Assembly (NCBI GenBank): GCA_030550695.1
Contig: JAUQOX010000067.1
Location: forward strand, 1 to 12,445
Source of the DNA: Gemmatimonadota bacterium
Lineage (GTDB): Bacteria; Gemmatimonadota; Gemmatimonadetes; Longimicrobiales; Gaopeijiaceae
Direction of reading: 5' to 3'
DNA: 12,445 nucleotides
Position numbers and translations under genes: made by a program. The notes below the pieces were generated by a model. That model saw only the letters and a program-made list of their open reading frames with translations. It did not search any database and was not told the origin of the DNA. Position 1 is the stretch's first letter. Each line of letters opens with the position of its first letter. Of the stretch, positions 1 to 6,880 are shown in pieces.

Positions 1-1005
1 TCCGGAGGGGTCTTCCAGGGCCTCTCGGGGGGGGAGCAGGCCGCGGCTTTCCGGATGGTGGCGCTCCACCACCCGGCCCCGGAACTCCCCCATCCCCGGC
101 TCGGTCTGCTCCCAACCGGCGGGGAAACCGTAGCGCAAGAGCAGTTCCTCCGTCCACCGGTCCCAGGAAAGCTCCATGGTGAGGGCGGAGTCCCGGTACA
201 GGTTCGAGGCGAACCGCCGGGCAAGGTGTTCCGCCAGGGCTTCGTTTCCCGGGGTGAGGAAGAGGGGATCGGCAAGAAGCCAAAAACGACGGACGGCTTC
301 CTCCCGGGAGAGCGGCCAGGGGTTCTTCAGCCACCTGAGTTCTTCTTCCCCCAGGAGGAGGGACGGGTCACGCCAGCGGGCTGCTTCCTCCGGCCCGAGA
401 GCCCTCAGAGCCCCCTCGAAAACCTGCAGGGAGGCTTCGGAATCCCCGGCCCGGTGCAAGACATACCCCATGAGCCCCTGACACCAGAAGGTGTCCGGCT
501 GCGGGCAGGCGCGGGCCAAGGCCAGGGCCTCCTCCCACCGCCCCATGTCCCCGAGGTACCGCACCCGCTGGCCCAGCACCCAACGGTCGCCGGGGATGGC
601 CCGGCCCACCTCCTCCAAAGTTGCCAACAGCTCCTGCCGGGCCCGGATCAGGGCCGGCTCCTCCGGTTTGGGCACCCAGAGGGACCCGCCCCCGTACCGC
701 AGGCAGATCCGTCCCAGGATCTCGTCGCAGTCCCCCCCCCGCCAGGTGTCCGGCACCTTGGGAAGACGGCCCCGATGCAAGACCTCGAAGGACCGCTGGG
801 CCCGGCGGGCTATCCGCTGAAGTTCCGCCGAGTCGGGGGGGAAGGAGAAGACGGGCTGGGCCGAGACGGGGATCGAGCCGGACGCCACTAGGAGCGCTAT
901 AACCCATAGGCCGGCCCGGCCGCCCCGCCCAGGCCGGGAACGGCCACCCTTGCGGCAACCTTCTGCCGGGGCCAGCCGGCGCCCGGTAGGGAGACGAGGG
1001 AACAC
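1..1005 (-). CDS. Exported hypothetical protein with TPR-like region, 3' end outside window
   Basis: Open reading frame on the minus strand with no stop before the left edge; 335 codons are visible. I do not know its function. With the GTG start at 1005, residues 1-32 are Arg/Gly-rich, 33-41 are a hydrophobic core (LWVIALLVA), and a likely signal cleavage site follows near SAQ (48-50), so the protein is probably exported. Residues 88-105 hold two cysteines (GDCDEILGRICLRY). Residues 135-200 look like TPR-type helix pairs (GDRWVLGQRVRYLGDMGRWEEALALA, then GYVLHRAGDSEASLQVFEGAL, each written here in part). A Trp-rich part follows: FWLLADPLFLTPGNEAL at 241-257 and WDRWTEELLLRYGFPAGWE at 281-299. 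This pattern recalls a family of hypothetical proteins common in Gemmatimonadota (recall, not a search). The start is uncertain: no good ribosome binding site precedes 1005, and the only other in-frame start, GTG 888, would cut through the signal peptide. A run of nine G lies at 732-740. It follows tRNA-Gln and may share its promoter. Confidence 0.78.
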   Translation of the reverse strand, partial: MFPRLPTGRRLAPAEGCRKGGRSRPGRGGRAGLWVIALLVASGSIPVSAQPVFSFPPDSAELQRIARRAQRSFEVLHRGRLPKVPDTWRGGDCDEILGRICLRYGGGSLWVPKPEEPALIRARQELLATLEEVGRAIPGDRWVLGQRVRYLGDMGRWEEALALARACPQPDTFWCQGLMGYVLHRAGDSEASLQVFEGALRALGPEEAARWRDPSLLLGEEELRWLKNPWPLSREEAVRRFWLLADPLFLTPGNEALAEHLARRFASNLYRDSALTMELSWDRWTEELLLRYGFPAGWEQTEPGMGEFRGRVVERHHPESRGLLPPREALEDPSG

Positions 1006-1133
1006 CCGCCTGCGTGTGCCAGGGGGACGAAGGATGGCCGGAAGCTCCCCCGAGGGTCCACCGGCCCTAGGCGGCCAACTCCGGGCACCCTCCCTCTCCG
1101 CTGCTCCCACCCCACTCGAGCCGCCGCCGGGAG

Positions 1134-1204
1134 TTGGCCCGGGTGGATTCGAACCACCACCGCCGGTTCCAAAGACCGGTGTCCTGCCCTTAGACGACGG
1201 GCCA
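1134..1204 (-). tRNA. tRNA-Gln (anticodon TTG)
   Basis: A complete cloverleaf folds on the minus strand. The acceptor stem is TGGCCCG with CGGGCCA, followed by discriminator A at 1134. The anticodon stem is CCGGT/ACCGG with loop CTTTGGA. The T arm is GGTGG-TTCGAAT-CCACC and the variable loop is four bases. The anticodon TTG (1170-1172) reads CAA/CAG, so the charged amino acid is glutamine. The gene is 71 nt without CCA; the bases after the discriminator are CTC, so the tail must be added after transcription. It sits between ispE and the exported hypothetical gene, and a consensus-like promoter lies just upstream. Confidence 0.97.
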
Positions 1205-1226
1205 ATCACCTTTTCCTACCACGGCA

Positions 1227-1255
1227 ATCCTACCGACGGGTGCGTCCTCGTTCAA
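1227..1255 (-). promoter_or_regulatory. Sigma-70-type promoter for tRNA-Gln
   Basis: On the minus strand a -35 box TTGAAC (1250-1255) and a -10 box TAGGAT (1227-1232) are separated by exactly 17 nt. The -10 box ends 22 nt before the tRNA 5' end, so transcription would start about 15 nt upstream of the mature tRNA, leaving a short leader for RNase P to remove. The hexamers stand out because AT-rich boxes are rare in this GC-rich sequence. It probably also drives the downstream exported protein gene, since no clear terminator separates them. Confidence 0.72.
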
Positions 1256-1319
1256 TCCCCCCACCGGCCAGGGGCCGTCACGACCTCGGCACCCCAGGGG
1301 GGCGACGGGGGGCATTTTC

Positions 1320-1337
1320 GGGGGCTTCGAGGCCCCC
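1320..1337 (-). terminator. GC hairpin just after ispE, possible transcript end
   Basis: A perfect 6-bp stem GGGGGC/GCCCCC with a 6-nt loop starts about 10 nt past the ispE stop. In the minus transcript it is followed by GAAAATGCC, so there is no U-tract as in a classical intrinsic terminator. Its position at the end of the long gene run suggests a terminator or a 3'-end stabilising hairpin, but the evidence is only the fold and the location. Confidence 0.35.
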
Positions 1338-1347
1338 CCACCCCCTC

Positions 1348-2241
1348 CTACGGAGCCTCCCCCCCCGAAAGCTCCGGCTCGGGCATGCGTTCCCGGCTTC
1401 GGGTGGCGAGCCATCGTACCCCAGGGAAGGCGCTCTCCAGCGCCTCTTTCGCAGCCCTTGCCTCCTCTTCGCCTCCATAGACGGCAAAGAGCGCGCCTCC
1501 GCTCCCAGCCAGGAGGGCCAAGCGGGGCGCCGTGTCCAGCAAGGCCGCCGAGAGGCGGGCCAAGCGGGGGAACTCCGCCAGGACCACCTCCTGGAAGTCG
1601 TTCCCGGCCAGGCGGGCCACGCAATCCCACGATGCGAAGTCCTCCAGGCGGTACCCGGCGGCGGCACCGGCCGGGGGGGCGCCTTCCCGGCGCCGGGCCA
1701 GGACCCCGTACGCCCAGGCCGTGGAAACCCCCTCGGGAGGGACAGCCAGGAGGACGGGGGCGGAAGGAAGGGGGGGGAGCGCCAACAGCCGTTCCCCCCT
1801 TCCCCAGGCCAAGGCGGTGGGGGAAGGGCTCAGGAAGAAGGACACGTCGGACCCCAACCCCCCGGCCAGAGCCGAGATCTCCCAGGGCTCCAAAACCCCG
1901 GGGAACAGGGTAGCCAGGGCCCTCAAGGTGGCCGCGGCATCGGAGGATCCCCCTCCCAACCCTGCCTGTACCGGAATCCGCTTCGTGAGAACGATTTCCA
2001 CACCCTCTTCCACCCTTCCCCGGGTGAGGAAAGCCTCGGCCGCCCGGTAGGCCAGGTTCTCGTCCGGGGGACCCAAGGGAATCCCTTGCACCTCCAGGGC
2101 AATCCCTTTCCGCGTCCGCCGGGACACCTCGAGGGAGTCGGCCAGCTCCAGGGCCTGGAAAAGGGTCTCGATCTGGTGATACCCCCCCGCCTCCCGGGCC
2201 AAGACCCGGAGAAAGAGGTTCACCTTGGCGGGGGCGGCCAT
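1348..2241 (-). CDS. ispE: 4-diphosphocytidyl-2-C-methyl-D-erythritol kinase
   Basis: GHMP-family kinase that phosphorylates CDP-methylerythritol in the cytosol, the fourth step of the MEP (non-mevalonate) isoprenoid pathway. The protein is 297 aa, close to the usual size. The N-terminus APAKVNLFL carries the substrate-binding/catalytic Lys6. The ATP-binding glycine motif PVQAGLGGGSSDAA starts at residue 90. LGSDVSFFL (129-137) carries the catalytic Asp132; most homologues have Pro or Cys where Ser134 stands. The C-terminal AGSGGALFA matches the last GHMP motif. The start is ATG 2241, not the in-frame ATG 2274, because AGAAGGAG lies 7 nt upstream of 2241. It is the last protein gene before tRNA-Gln and follows the flippase-like gene by 54 nt. 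Confidence 0.95.
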   Translation of the reverse strand: MAAPAKVNLFLRVLAREAGGYHQIETLFQALELADSLEVSRRTRKGIALEVQGIPLGPPDENLAYRAAEAFLTRGRVEEGVEIVLTKRIPVQAGLGGGSSDAAATLRALATLFPGVLEPWEISALAGGLGSDVSFFLSPSPTALAWGRGERLLALPPLPSAPVLLAVPPEGVSTAWAYGVLARRREGAPPAGAAAGYRLEDFASWDCVARLAGNDFQEVVLAEFPRLARLSAALLDTAPRLALLAGSGGALFAVYGGEEEARAAKEALESAFPGVRWLATRSRERMPEPELSGGEAP

Positions 2242-2295
2242 CCGCACGCTCCTTCTGCCTTCAGGCGGCACCATGGCGATCCTCCTCGACCTTCC

Positions 2296-3348
2296 CTAGC
2301 CTTTCCCCGGCCCGCCGGCCGTCTCCTGCGAAGGAATCACCCGGCTTTCGCTGGACCGGACCTCCCGTAACGAGAGGCCCATCCTTCCCAGATAATGGAG
2401 ACCCAGCAGGGTCACGGGAATGAAGCCCCCAAGGTGGAAACCGAAGGCAAAGGCCAGGGTGGCCGGGGCCGAAACTCCATACACCCCCAGGGCCAGCTTC
2501 ACCCCCCAGTGGAAGGTGCCGAAAAACCCCGGAGCCGAGGGGACCCCCACGGCAAACGCCACCAAGGCGTTGGTGAACAAGGCGGCATCCCATCCCACCT
2601 GGATCCCGAAGGCCCGAAACCCCGTCCAAAAGGCCAGGGAATGCCAGCCCCAGACCGCCAGGCTCCAAAGGAGGCTCAGGGCCAGGAGGCGCGGTCGCCG
2701 GAGGACCCCCAAGCCCGACAGGAAAGCCTCCAGGGTCTCCACCACCAGGGTGGGTGTTCGGCGCCCCGGAAGCCGTCGGGCCAAGGTTTCCGCCCCCCGG
2801 ACCAGGGGCCGGGGAAACACCAGGAGCAGGACCATGAAGGCCAGGAGCCCCCCCAACAGGAGGCTCACGCCCCGGATGACCCCGCCCAGGGAAAGACTTC
2901 CGGAGGCGTGGTCCCAAGGGAAGGAAGGGGCAGCCAGGGCCAAGAAGAACAGGGTGAGGATGGCCAGGCCGTCCAGGAACCGCTCCACAACCAGGGAAGC
3001 GAAGGCCCCCCCCACCGGTACCGGCTCCAGCCTGGAGAGGGCAAAGGCCCGGGCGAACTCCCCCATACGAGCCGGGAGGAGGTTGTTGGCCATGAAGCCG
3101 ACGGCCACGGCGGCAAACCGGGAGTGGAGACGGGTCCCGGGCCGTACAGGCTCCAGGAGAAGCTTCCAGCGGAGGGCCCGGAGGAGAAACGTTCCGGTGG
3201 CCATGGCCACAGCCAGGGTCAAGAGGGGGAGACTCACCCCCCTCATCGCCTCCCAAACTGCCTGGAGGGGAACGCCCCGTAGGACCCACCAAAGGAGCAG
3301 GAACGTGATGACGACCCCGACCGCCCCCCGCCAGCCCCACTTCGCCAA
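2296..3348 (-). CDS. Flippase-like integral membrane protein (LPG synthase TM / UPF0104 family)
   Basis: A 350-aa polytopic inner-membrane protein of the lysylphosphatidylglycerol-synthase transmembrane family (YbhN/AglD-like). About eight hydrophobic segments are visible, around residues 8-25, 40-58, 78-95, 116-141, 162-179, 221-243, 255-272 and 296-322. Family-typical motifs are NNLLPARMGEFARA (88-101), VERFLDGL (121-128) and VPSAPGFFGTF (269-279). There is no soluble aminoacyl-transferase domain, so it is unlikely to modify lipids itself; members of this group are proposed lipid or lipid-linked-sugar transporters, with the substrate unknown here. The start is TTG 3348, with AAAGGG 6 nt upstream and only 12 nt after the pdxJ stop, so it is very likely cotranscribed with pdxJ. 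The C-terminal tail from about 325 is polar and probably cytoplasmic. Confidence 0.88.
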   Translation of the reverse strand: MAKWGWRGAVGVVITFLLLWWVLRGVPLQAVWEAMRGVSLPLLTLAVAMATGTFLLRALRWKLLLEPVRPGTRLHSRFAAVAVGFMANNLLPARMGEFARAFALSRLEPVPVGGAFASLVVERFLDGLAILTLFFLALAAPSFPWDHASGSLSLGGVIRGVSLLLGGLLAFMVLLLVFPRPLVRGAETLARRLPGRRTPTLVVETLEAFLSGLGVLRRPRLLALSLLWSLAVWGWHSLAFWTGFRAFGIQVGWDAALFTNALVAFAVGVPSAPGFFGTFHWGVKLALGVYGVSAPATLAFAFGFHLGGFIPVTLLGLHYLGRMGLSLREVRSSESRVIPSQETAGGPGKG

Positions 3349-3360
3349 GGGTCAGCCCTT

Positions 3361-4128
3361 TCAGAAACCGACAGGCGGAACCCACTCCCCTGGACGAGGC
3401 ACCAGGGTAGGAGCCCGCTCCAGGAGTTCCCGCATCTCCCTCACCGCCCGTTCCATTCCCACGAACAGGGCTCGGCTGACGATGCTGTGGCCGATGTTCA
3501 GTTCTTCGATCTGGGGGATGGCAGCCACGGGGACCACGTTCTCGTACGTGAGGCCGTGCCCTGCATGGACGGCCAGACCCATCTCCCTTCCCTCCTGGGC
3601 GACTCGGGCCAGTCGGGCCAACTCTTCCCGCCGCCGCCCCCCCCGGGCGTTGGCATACTCGCCGGTATGCAGTTCCACAGCGTCGGCCCCCAGGGCGAGG
3701 GCCCGCTCCAAGGAGCGGGTCTGGGGGTCCACGAAAAGAGAGGTCCGGACCCCCGCCCCTTTGAGGCGCTCCAGGGCTCCCTCCAGGGCGCGGTAAACGT
3801 CGGGGTTCCCCAGGTCCAGGCCGCCCTCGGTGGTGATCTCCTGGCGCCGTTCCGGCACCAGGGTAGCCTGCATGGGGCGAAGCTGACAGGCCAGGTCCAC
3901 GATCTCGGGGTGGGTGGCCAGCTCCAGGTTTACACCGGTCCGGACCGTCTCCAGGAGGAGGCGGACGTCCCGGTCCTGGATGTGCCGCCGATCTTCCCTC
4001 AGGTGCACGGTGATTCCGTGGGCCCCCCCCAGTTCCGCCAGGACGGCAACCCTCACCGGGTCCGGTTCGTCGGTCCGCCGGGCCTGCCGCACGGTGGCCA
4101 CGTGGTCGATGTTGACGTATAACCTCAT
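3361..4128 (-). CDS. pdxJ: Pyridoxine 5'-phosphate synthase
   Basis: Cytosolic TIM-barrel enzyme that condenses 1-deoxy-D-xylulose 5-phosphate with 3-amino-2-oxopropyl phosphate to form pyridoxine 5'-phosphate, the ring-closing step of DXP-dependent vitamin B6 synthesis. The length of 255 aa is near the family size. The start RLYVNIDHVATVRQAR is characteristic. HGITVHLREDRRHIQD (37-52) carries His42 and Arg44. NLEL (67-70) carries Glu69, the likely counterpart of E. coli Glu72. GLAVHAGHGL (184-193) carries His191. LNIGHSIVSRA near the C-terminus binds phosphate in the family. ATG 4128 follows GAGAGGGG and overlaps the stop of the DUF2520 gene by 4 nt (ATGA), so the two are translationally coupled. 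The frame continues open upstream of 4128, but that part is only a shadow of the neighbour. Confidence 0.96.
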   Translation of the reverse strand: MRLYVNIDHVATVRQARRTDEPDPVRVAVLAELGGAHGITVHLREDRRHIQDRDVRLLLETVRTGVNLELATHPEIVDLACQLRPMQATLVPERRQEITTEGGLDLGNPDVYRALEGALERLKGAGVRTSLFVDPQTRSLERALALGADAVELHTGEYANARGGRRREELARLARVAQEGREMGLAVHAGHGLTYENVVPVAAIPQIEELNIGHSIVSRALFVGMERAVREMRELLERAPTLVPRPGEWVPPVGF

Positions 4129-4994
4129 GTTCCCCTCTCCAGGATGTTCCAGAGGCGGGTTGCCGTCTCGGTGGCAAGGCCGGCTTCCTCGGCCAGCCTC
4201 ACCAGTTCCTTCCCCCACGAAACGTAGAGGGAGCGATCCCGGGGCTCCAGGGCACGGAGGTGGAGGTCCACCGTTTCCACGTCCCCCCGGACCACCGGCC
4301 CCGTGAGGGCTCCCTCCAGCCCCAAGACCTCCACGTTCTCCAAGCTCCCCCGGGCCAGGGCCAGCAAGGCTTCCACGGCCTCTTCGGAGGGCACCCCGGC
4401 TCCCACCAGAATCCGTCGGGCTACGGCCAAGGCCGCCACCACCACGTTGGATGCGAACACGGCTCCGGCATGGTAGAGGGGTCTCCTGCCGGGGGAGACC
4501 AGAAGGACCCGCCCTCCCAGGGCCCGCACCAGCCGCCGCGCCTGGGCCACGGCCCCCGCATCCCCCGACACCCCGAAGGCCGATCCCCTGAGGAGACGGG
4601 CCCCCCTCAAAGGATCCGCCAGAGCCTGCAAGGGGTGGAGAACCCCCACCATGTACCCCCGCTCCGCCAGCGGGGCCAGGGGATCCGTGCCCAAGGCTCC
4701 GGACATGTGGTAGGCCGCGCAGGCCGGCGGCGCCTCCCCCCGGAGGGCCAGCTCCAGGGCCACGCGAGGGATGGCCTGGTCGGCGACCGCCAGGACCAGG
4801 AAGGTGGTGCCCCGCTCCGGCCGCTCCAGACCTTGCACGTACCGGATCCCCCCCGGCCCGAAGAGGGGGTGGGGCGGGGGCTCCGGCCGCCTTCCGGATA
4901 CCACCACGGAGCGTACGGCACCTGCCTCCCAAAGGGCATAGGCCAAGGACAGTCCGGCCCGCCCGGCGCCTACCACCCAGACCCCGTCGTCCAT
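4125..4994 (-). CDS. Rossmann-like and DUF2520 domain protein, putative oxidoreductase
   Basis: A 289-aa soluble protein. The N-terminal Rossmann fold (about 1-120) has a dinucleotide-binding loop GAGRAG at 9-14, followed by the hydrophobic strand FLVLAVADQAIP. HMSGALGTDPLAPL and GVLHPLQAL are typical of the DUF2520 family, and the helical C-terminal DUF2520 domain contains YHAGAVFASN. The fold resembles 6-phosphogluconate dehydrogenase and ketopantoate reductase, so NAD(P)-linked oxidoreduction is likely, but I cannot name a substrate. ATG 4994 is preceded by AGGA about 8 nt upstream, which overlaps the hflX stop codon 9 nt away. Its end overlaps pdxJ by 4 nt, which may point to a metabolic link with B6 synthesis but may only reflect compact packing. 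Confidence 0.9.
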   Translation of the reverse strand: MDDGVWVVGAGRAGLSLAYALWEAGAVRSVVVSGRRPEPPPHPLFGPGGIRYVQGLERPERGTTFLVLAVADQAIPRVALELALRGEAPPACAAYHMSGALGTDPLAPLAERGYMVGVLHPLQALADPLRGARLLRGSAFGVSGDAGAVAQARRLVRALGGRVLLVSPGRRPLYHAGAVFASNVVVAALAVARRILVGAGVPSEEAVEALLALARGSLENVEVLGLEGALTGPVVRGDVETVDLHLRALEPRDRSLYVSWGKELVRLAEEAGLATETATRLWNILERGT

Positions 4995-5003
4995 GGACGG
5001 ATC

Positions 5004-6272
5004 CTACGCCTGCGAAAGGACTTCGATGCCTTCCCGCCGGGCCAGGCGGGCTGCCAAGGGCACGGGTACCCGCACGGCCACCTCGATCCGGGTGCCGTCG
5101 TCCCGCCGGGCCAGGACCTCCCCCTCCCGGTACAGGCTGGCCAAAGTCTCCCCGTCGGCCACCGGAACCCGGAGGTACAGGAGCCGGAGGCGCGCCCGGA
5201 CCCGCTCGCGCAAGGCCTCCCGGAGGACCTCAAGGCTGGAGGCGCGCTGAGCCGACACAAACACCGCCGGCGCCGGCTCCACCTCCCGAACCCGCTCCCG
5301 CAAGGCCGCCTCTTCGGCGTGGGTGAGACGGTCGATCTTGTTGAATACCAGCAACTGGGGGCGTTCGCCCAGCTCCAGTTCCTCCAGGACATCCTGGACC
5401 ACATTCCGATGGGCCTCCCACTCGGAGTCCGAGGCGTCCAGGACATGGAGCAAGAGGTCCGCCTCACGGGCCTCCTCCAGGGTGGAGCGGAACGACGCGA
5501 TGAGATGGTGGGGGAGCTTACGGATGAAGCCCACCGTATCGGTGACCAAAGCGCGATACCCCGAACCCAGCTCCACCACACGGGTGGCGGGGTCGAGGGT
5601 TGCGAACAGCCGGTTCTCCACGAAGAGGTCCGCCCCGGAAAGCGCCTTGAGGAGGGAGGATTTCCCCACGTTGGTGTACCCTACGAGGGCCACCCGATAC
5701 TCCCCTTCCCGGCCTTTCCTCTGGGTGGCCCGGGCTTGGGCCACCTCCTTCAGCTTCTCCTTCAGATCGGCGATCCGGGCCCCGATGAGGCGCCGGTCGG
5801 TCTCCAACTGGGTCTCCCCCGGTCCCCGCAACCCGATCCCGCCGCGGATCCGGGAAAGATGGGTCCACATCCGTCGGAGCCGGGGAAGGAGATATTCCAG
5901 CTGGGCCAGCTCCACCTGGAGCTTGGCTTCCCGGGTCCGGGCCCGGGTGGCAAAGATGTCCAGGATCAGCTCCGTGCGGTCCATGACCCGGACCCCCAGA
6001 AGGTCCTCGAGATTCTTGCCTTGGGCCGGGGTGAGTTCTTCGTCGAAGATGACCAGGTCGGCTCCGGATTGCTCCACCAGGCCCTTGAGTTCCCGGGCCT
6101 TGCCCTCCCCGATGTAGTAACGGGGGTTGGGGGCCTCCAGGCGTTGCCGCAGGATGGAGACCACCTTCCCCCCGGCCGTTTCGGTAAGACGTTCCAGCTC
6201 TTCCAGTTGGTCTTCGGCCTGGCGCGGGTGTACCCCCCGGCCGGGGGCCCCCACCAAGACGACCCGGTCCAA
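5004..6272 (-). CDS. hflX: GTPase HflX, ribosome-associated
   Basis: A 422-aa GTPase that binds the 50S subunit and splits stalled 70S ribosomes under stress. An N-terminal HflX domain (about 15-108) is followed by a basic coiled-coil linker (about 110-190) with the signature GIGLRGPGETQLETDRR at 145-161. The G domain has G1 GYTNVGKSS (198-206), a G2 Thr at 225 in LFATLDPATR, G3 DTVG (245-248), G4 NKID (311-314) and G5 SA (340-341). A short C-terminal domain follows. The first usable start is TTG 6272, giving DRVVLVGAPGRG, but no strong ribosome binding site precedes it. The frame stays open upstream to a TGA near 6346 and encodes plausible residues (IVTSSTENRPTL) with no ATG, GTG or TTG, so the true N-terminus may be slightly longer. 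It lies 67 nt after the lipoprotein gene. Confidence 0.95.
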   Translation of the reverse strand: MDRVVLVGAPGRGVHPRQAEDQLEELERLTETAGGKVVSILRQRLEAPNPRYYIGEGKARELKGLVEQSGADLVIFDEELTPAQGKNLEDLLGVRVMDRTELILDIFATRARTREAKLQVELAQLEYLLPRLRRMWTHLSRIRGGIGLRGPGETQLETDRRLIGARIADLKEKLKEVAQARATQRKGREGEYRVALVGYTNVGKSSLLKALSGADLFVENRLFATLDPATRVVELGSGYRALVTDTVGFIRKLPHHLIASFRSTLEEAREADLLLHVLDASDSEWEAHRNVVQDVLEELELGERPQLLVFNKIDRLTHAEEAALRERVREVEPAPAVFVSAQRASSLEVLREALRERVRARLRLLYLRVPVADGETLASLYREGEVLARRDDGTRIEVAVRVPVPLAARLARREGIEVLSQA

Positions 6273-6339
6273 CGTGGGCCGGTTTTCCGTCGAGGACGTT
6301 ACGATAGCCGCAGCCTCCCGCTTCCGTGGTTTCCCCTTT

Positions 6340-6876
6340 TCAAGGCTTCAGGATCCCCTCGCTCCGGATAGGGAGGGAAAACGTCATCCCTGCCCCCCTC
6401 ACCCGAGCCGAACCGGTGAGCCGGTAAGGGATCTCTCCCCGGGCCAGGAATGCCCGGAGGGCGGCCCCCAAAGCATCGTAGCGGAAAGGGACCGGCACCC
6501 CGACCCTCGTGGTTTCCCTCCCCGGCAAGGTCACCCGCTCCCCATGGCTCCCTTCCGACAACACCGCCCAACCTCCTTCCCCCACCCCCCCGCCAACCGC
6601 CCCCCGGGCTTCCACCCCCACCCCCAGCAGGCCCCCCCCGCGACGGTGGGTGCCATCCCGATAAAGCAGGGCCCGACCACCCTGGAGCCCCAAGGACACC
6701 AGCTCCACCCCCGCCACCGCCACCGAAGGGGACGGGAACAGAAGGGCACAACCCGCCGCCGTGAGCGCCCAGAGCAGCCCTCCGGCGAGCCACCACCCCG
6801 AGCCGAGAGAGGCCTCCGGCCGCCGGACCCGCCGCTTCTTCACCCCCTTGGGCCACCTCCCGCCTTGAAGCCTCAT
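6340..6876 (-). CDS. LEA14-like (WHy domain) putative lipoprotein
   Basis: A 178-aa protein. A long basic N-region (KGVKKRRVRR at 11-20) precedes a hydrophobic stretch WWLAGGLLWALTAAGC (28-43). Cys43 could be a lipidation site, although the position -3 residue is Ala rather than the usual Leu. After it, VAVAGVELVSLGLQGG (53-68) and VLSEGSHGERVTLPGRETTRVGVPVPF to about residue 150 match the LEA type 2/WHy beta-sandwich pattern, ending in GEIPYRLTG and a final strand. The conserved Asn-Pro-Asn near the middle of WHy domains is missing; DGTHRRGGG stands there instead, in a Gly-rich stretch. Probably anchored in the envelope, function unknown. ATG 6876 is chosen over GTG 6897 because GGAAGGG lies 7 nt upstream; it starts 4 nt after the rarA stop, so it is likely cotranscribed. 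Confidence 0.8.
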   Translation of the reverse strand: MRLQGGRWPKGVKKRRVRRPEASLGSGWWLAGGLLWALTAAGCALLFPSPSVAVAGVELVSLGLQGGRALLYRDGTHRRGGGLLGVGVEARGAVGGGVGEGGWAVLSEGSHGERVTLPGRETTRVGVPVPFRYDALGAALRAFLARGEIPYRLTGSARVRGAGMTFSLPIRSEGILKP

Positions 6877-6880
6877 GGAA

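Noticed and set aside
55..891. Long plus-strand reading frame opposite the left-end gene
   Set aside because: It is Pro/Gly/Arg-rich with no recognisable motif, and the minus strand here has a signal peptide and family-like motifs. It is a by-product of GC-rich codon use.
1090..1133. Possible terminator after tRNA-Gln (CTCCC/GGGAG pairing)
   Set aside because: The loop would be about 20 nt and no T-run follows, so the fold is not convincing.
2261..4177. 638-codon minus-strand frame across the flippase-like gene and pdxJ
   Set aside because: Out of frame with both, Gly/Pro/Arg-rich and without domains. The overlapping frames have clear family motifs.
6299..6345. Possible promoter for hflX, with a TATCGT box near 6303
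   Set aside because: No -35 box lies at 16-18 nt; the nearest TTGAAA is about 31 nt away. Support is too weak to annotate.
4260..6371. 703-codon open frame on the plus strand across the DUF2520 gene and hflX
   Set aside because: It lies antisense to two well-supported genes, its translation is low-complexity (His/Gly/Pro/Gln-rich), and no motif is seen.
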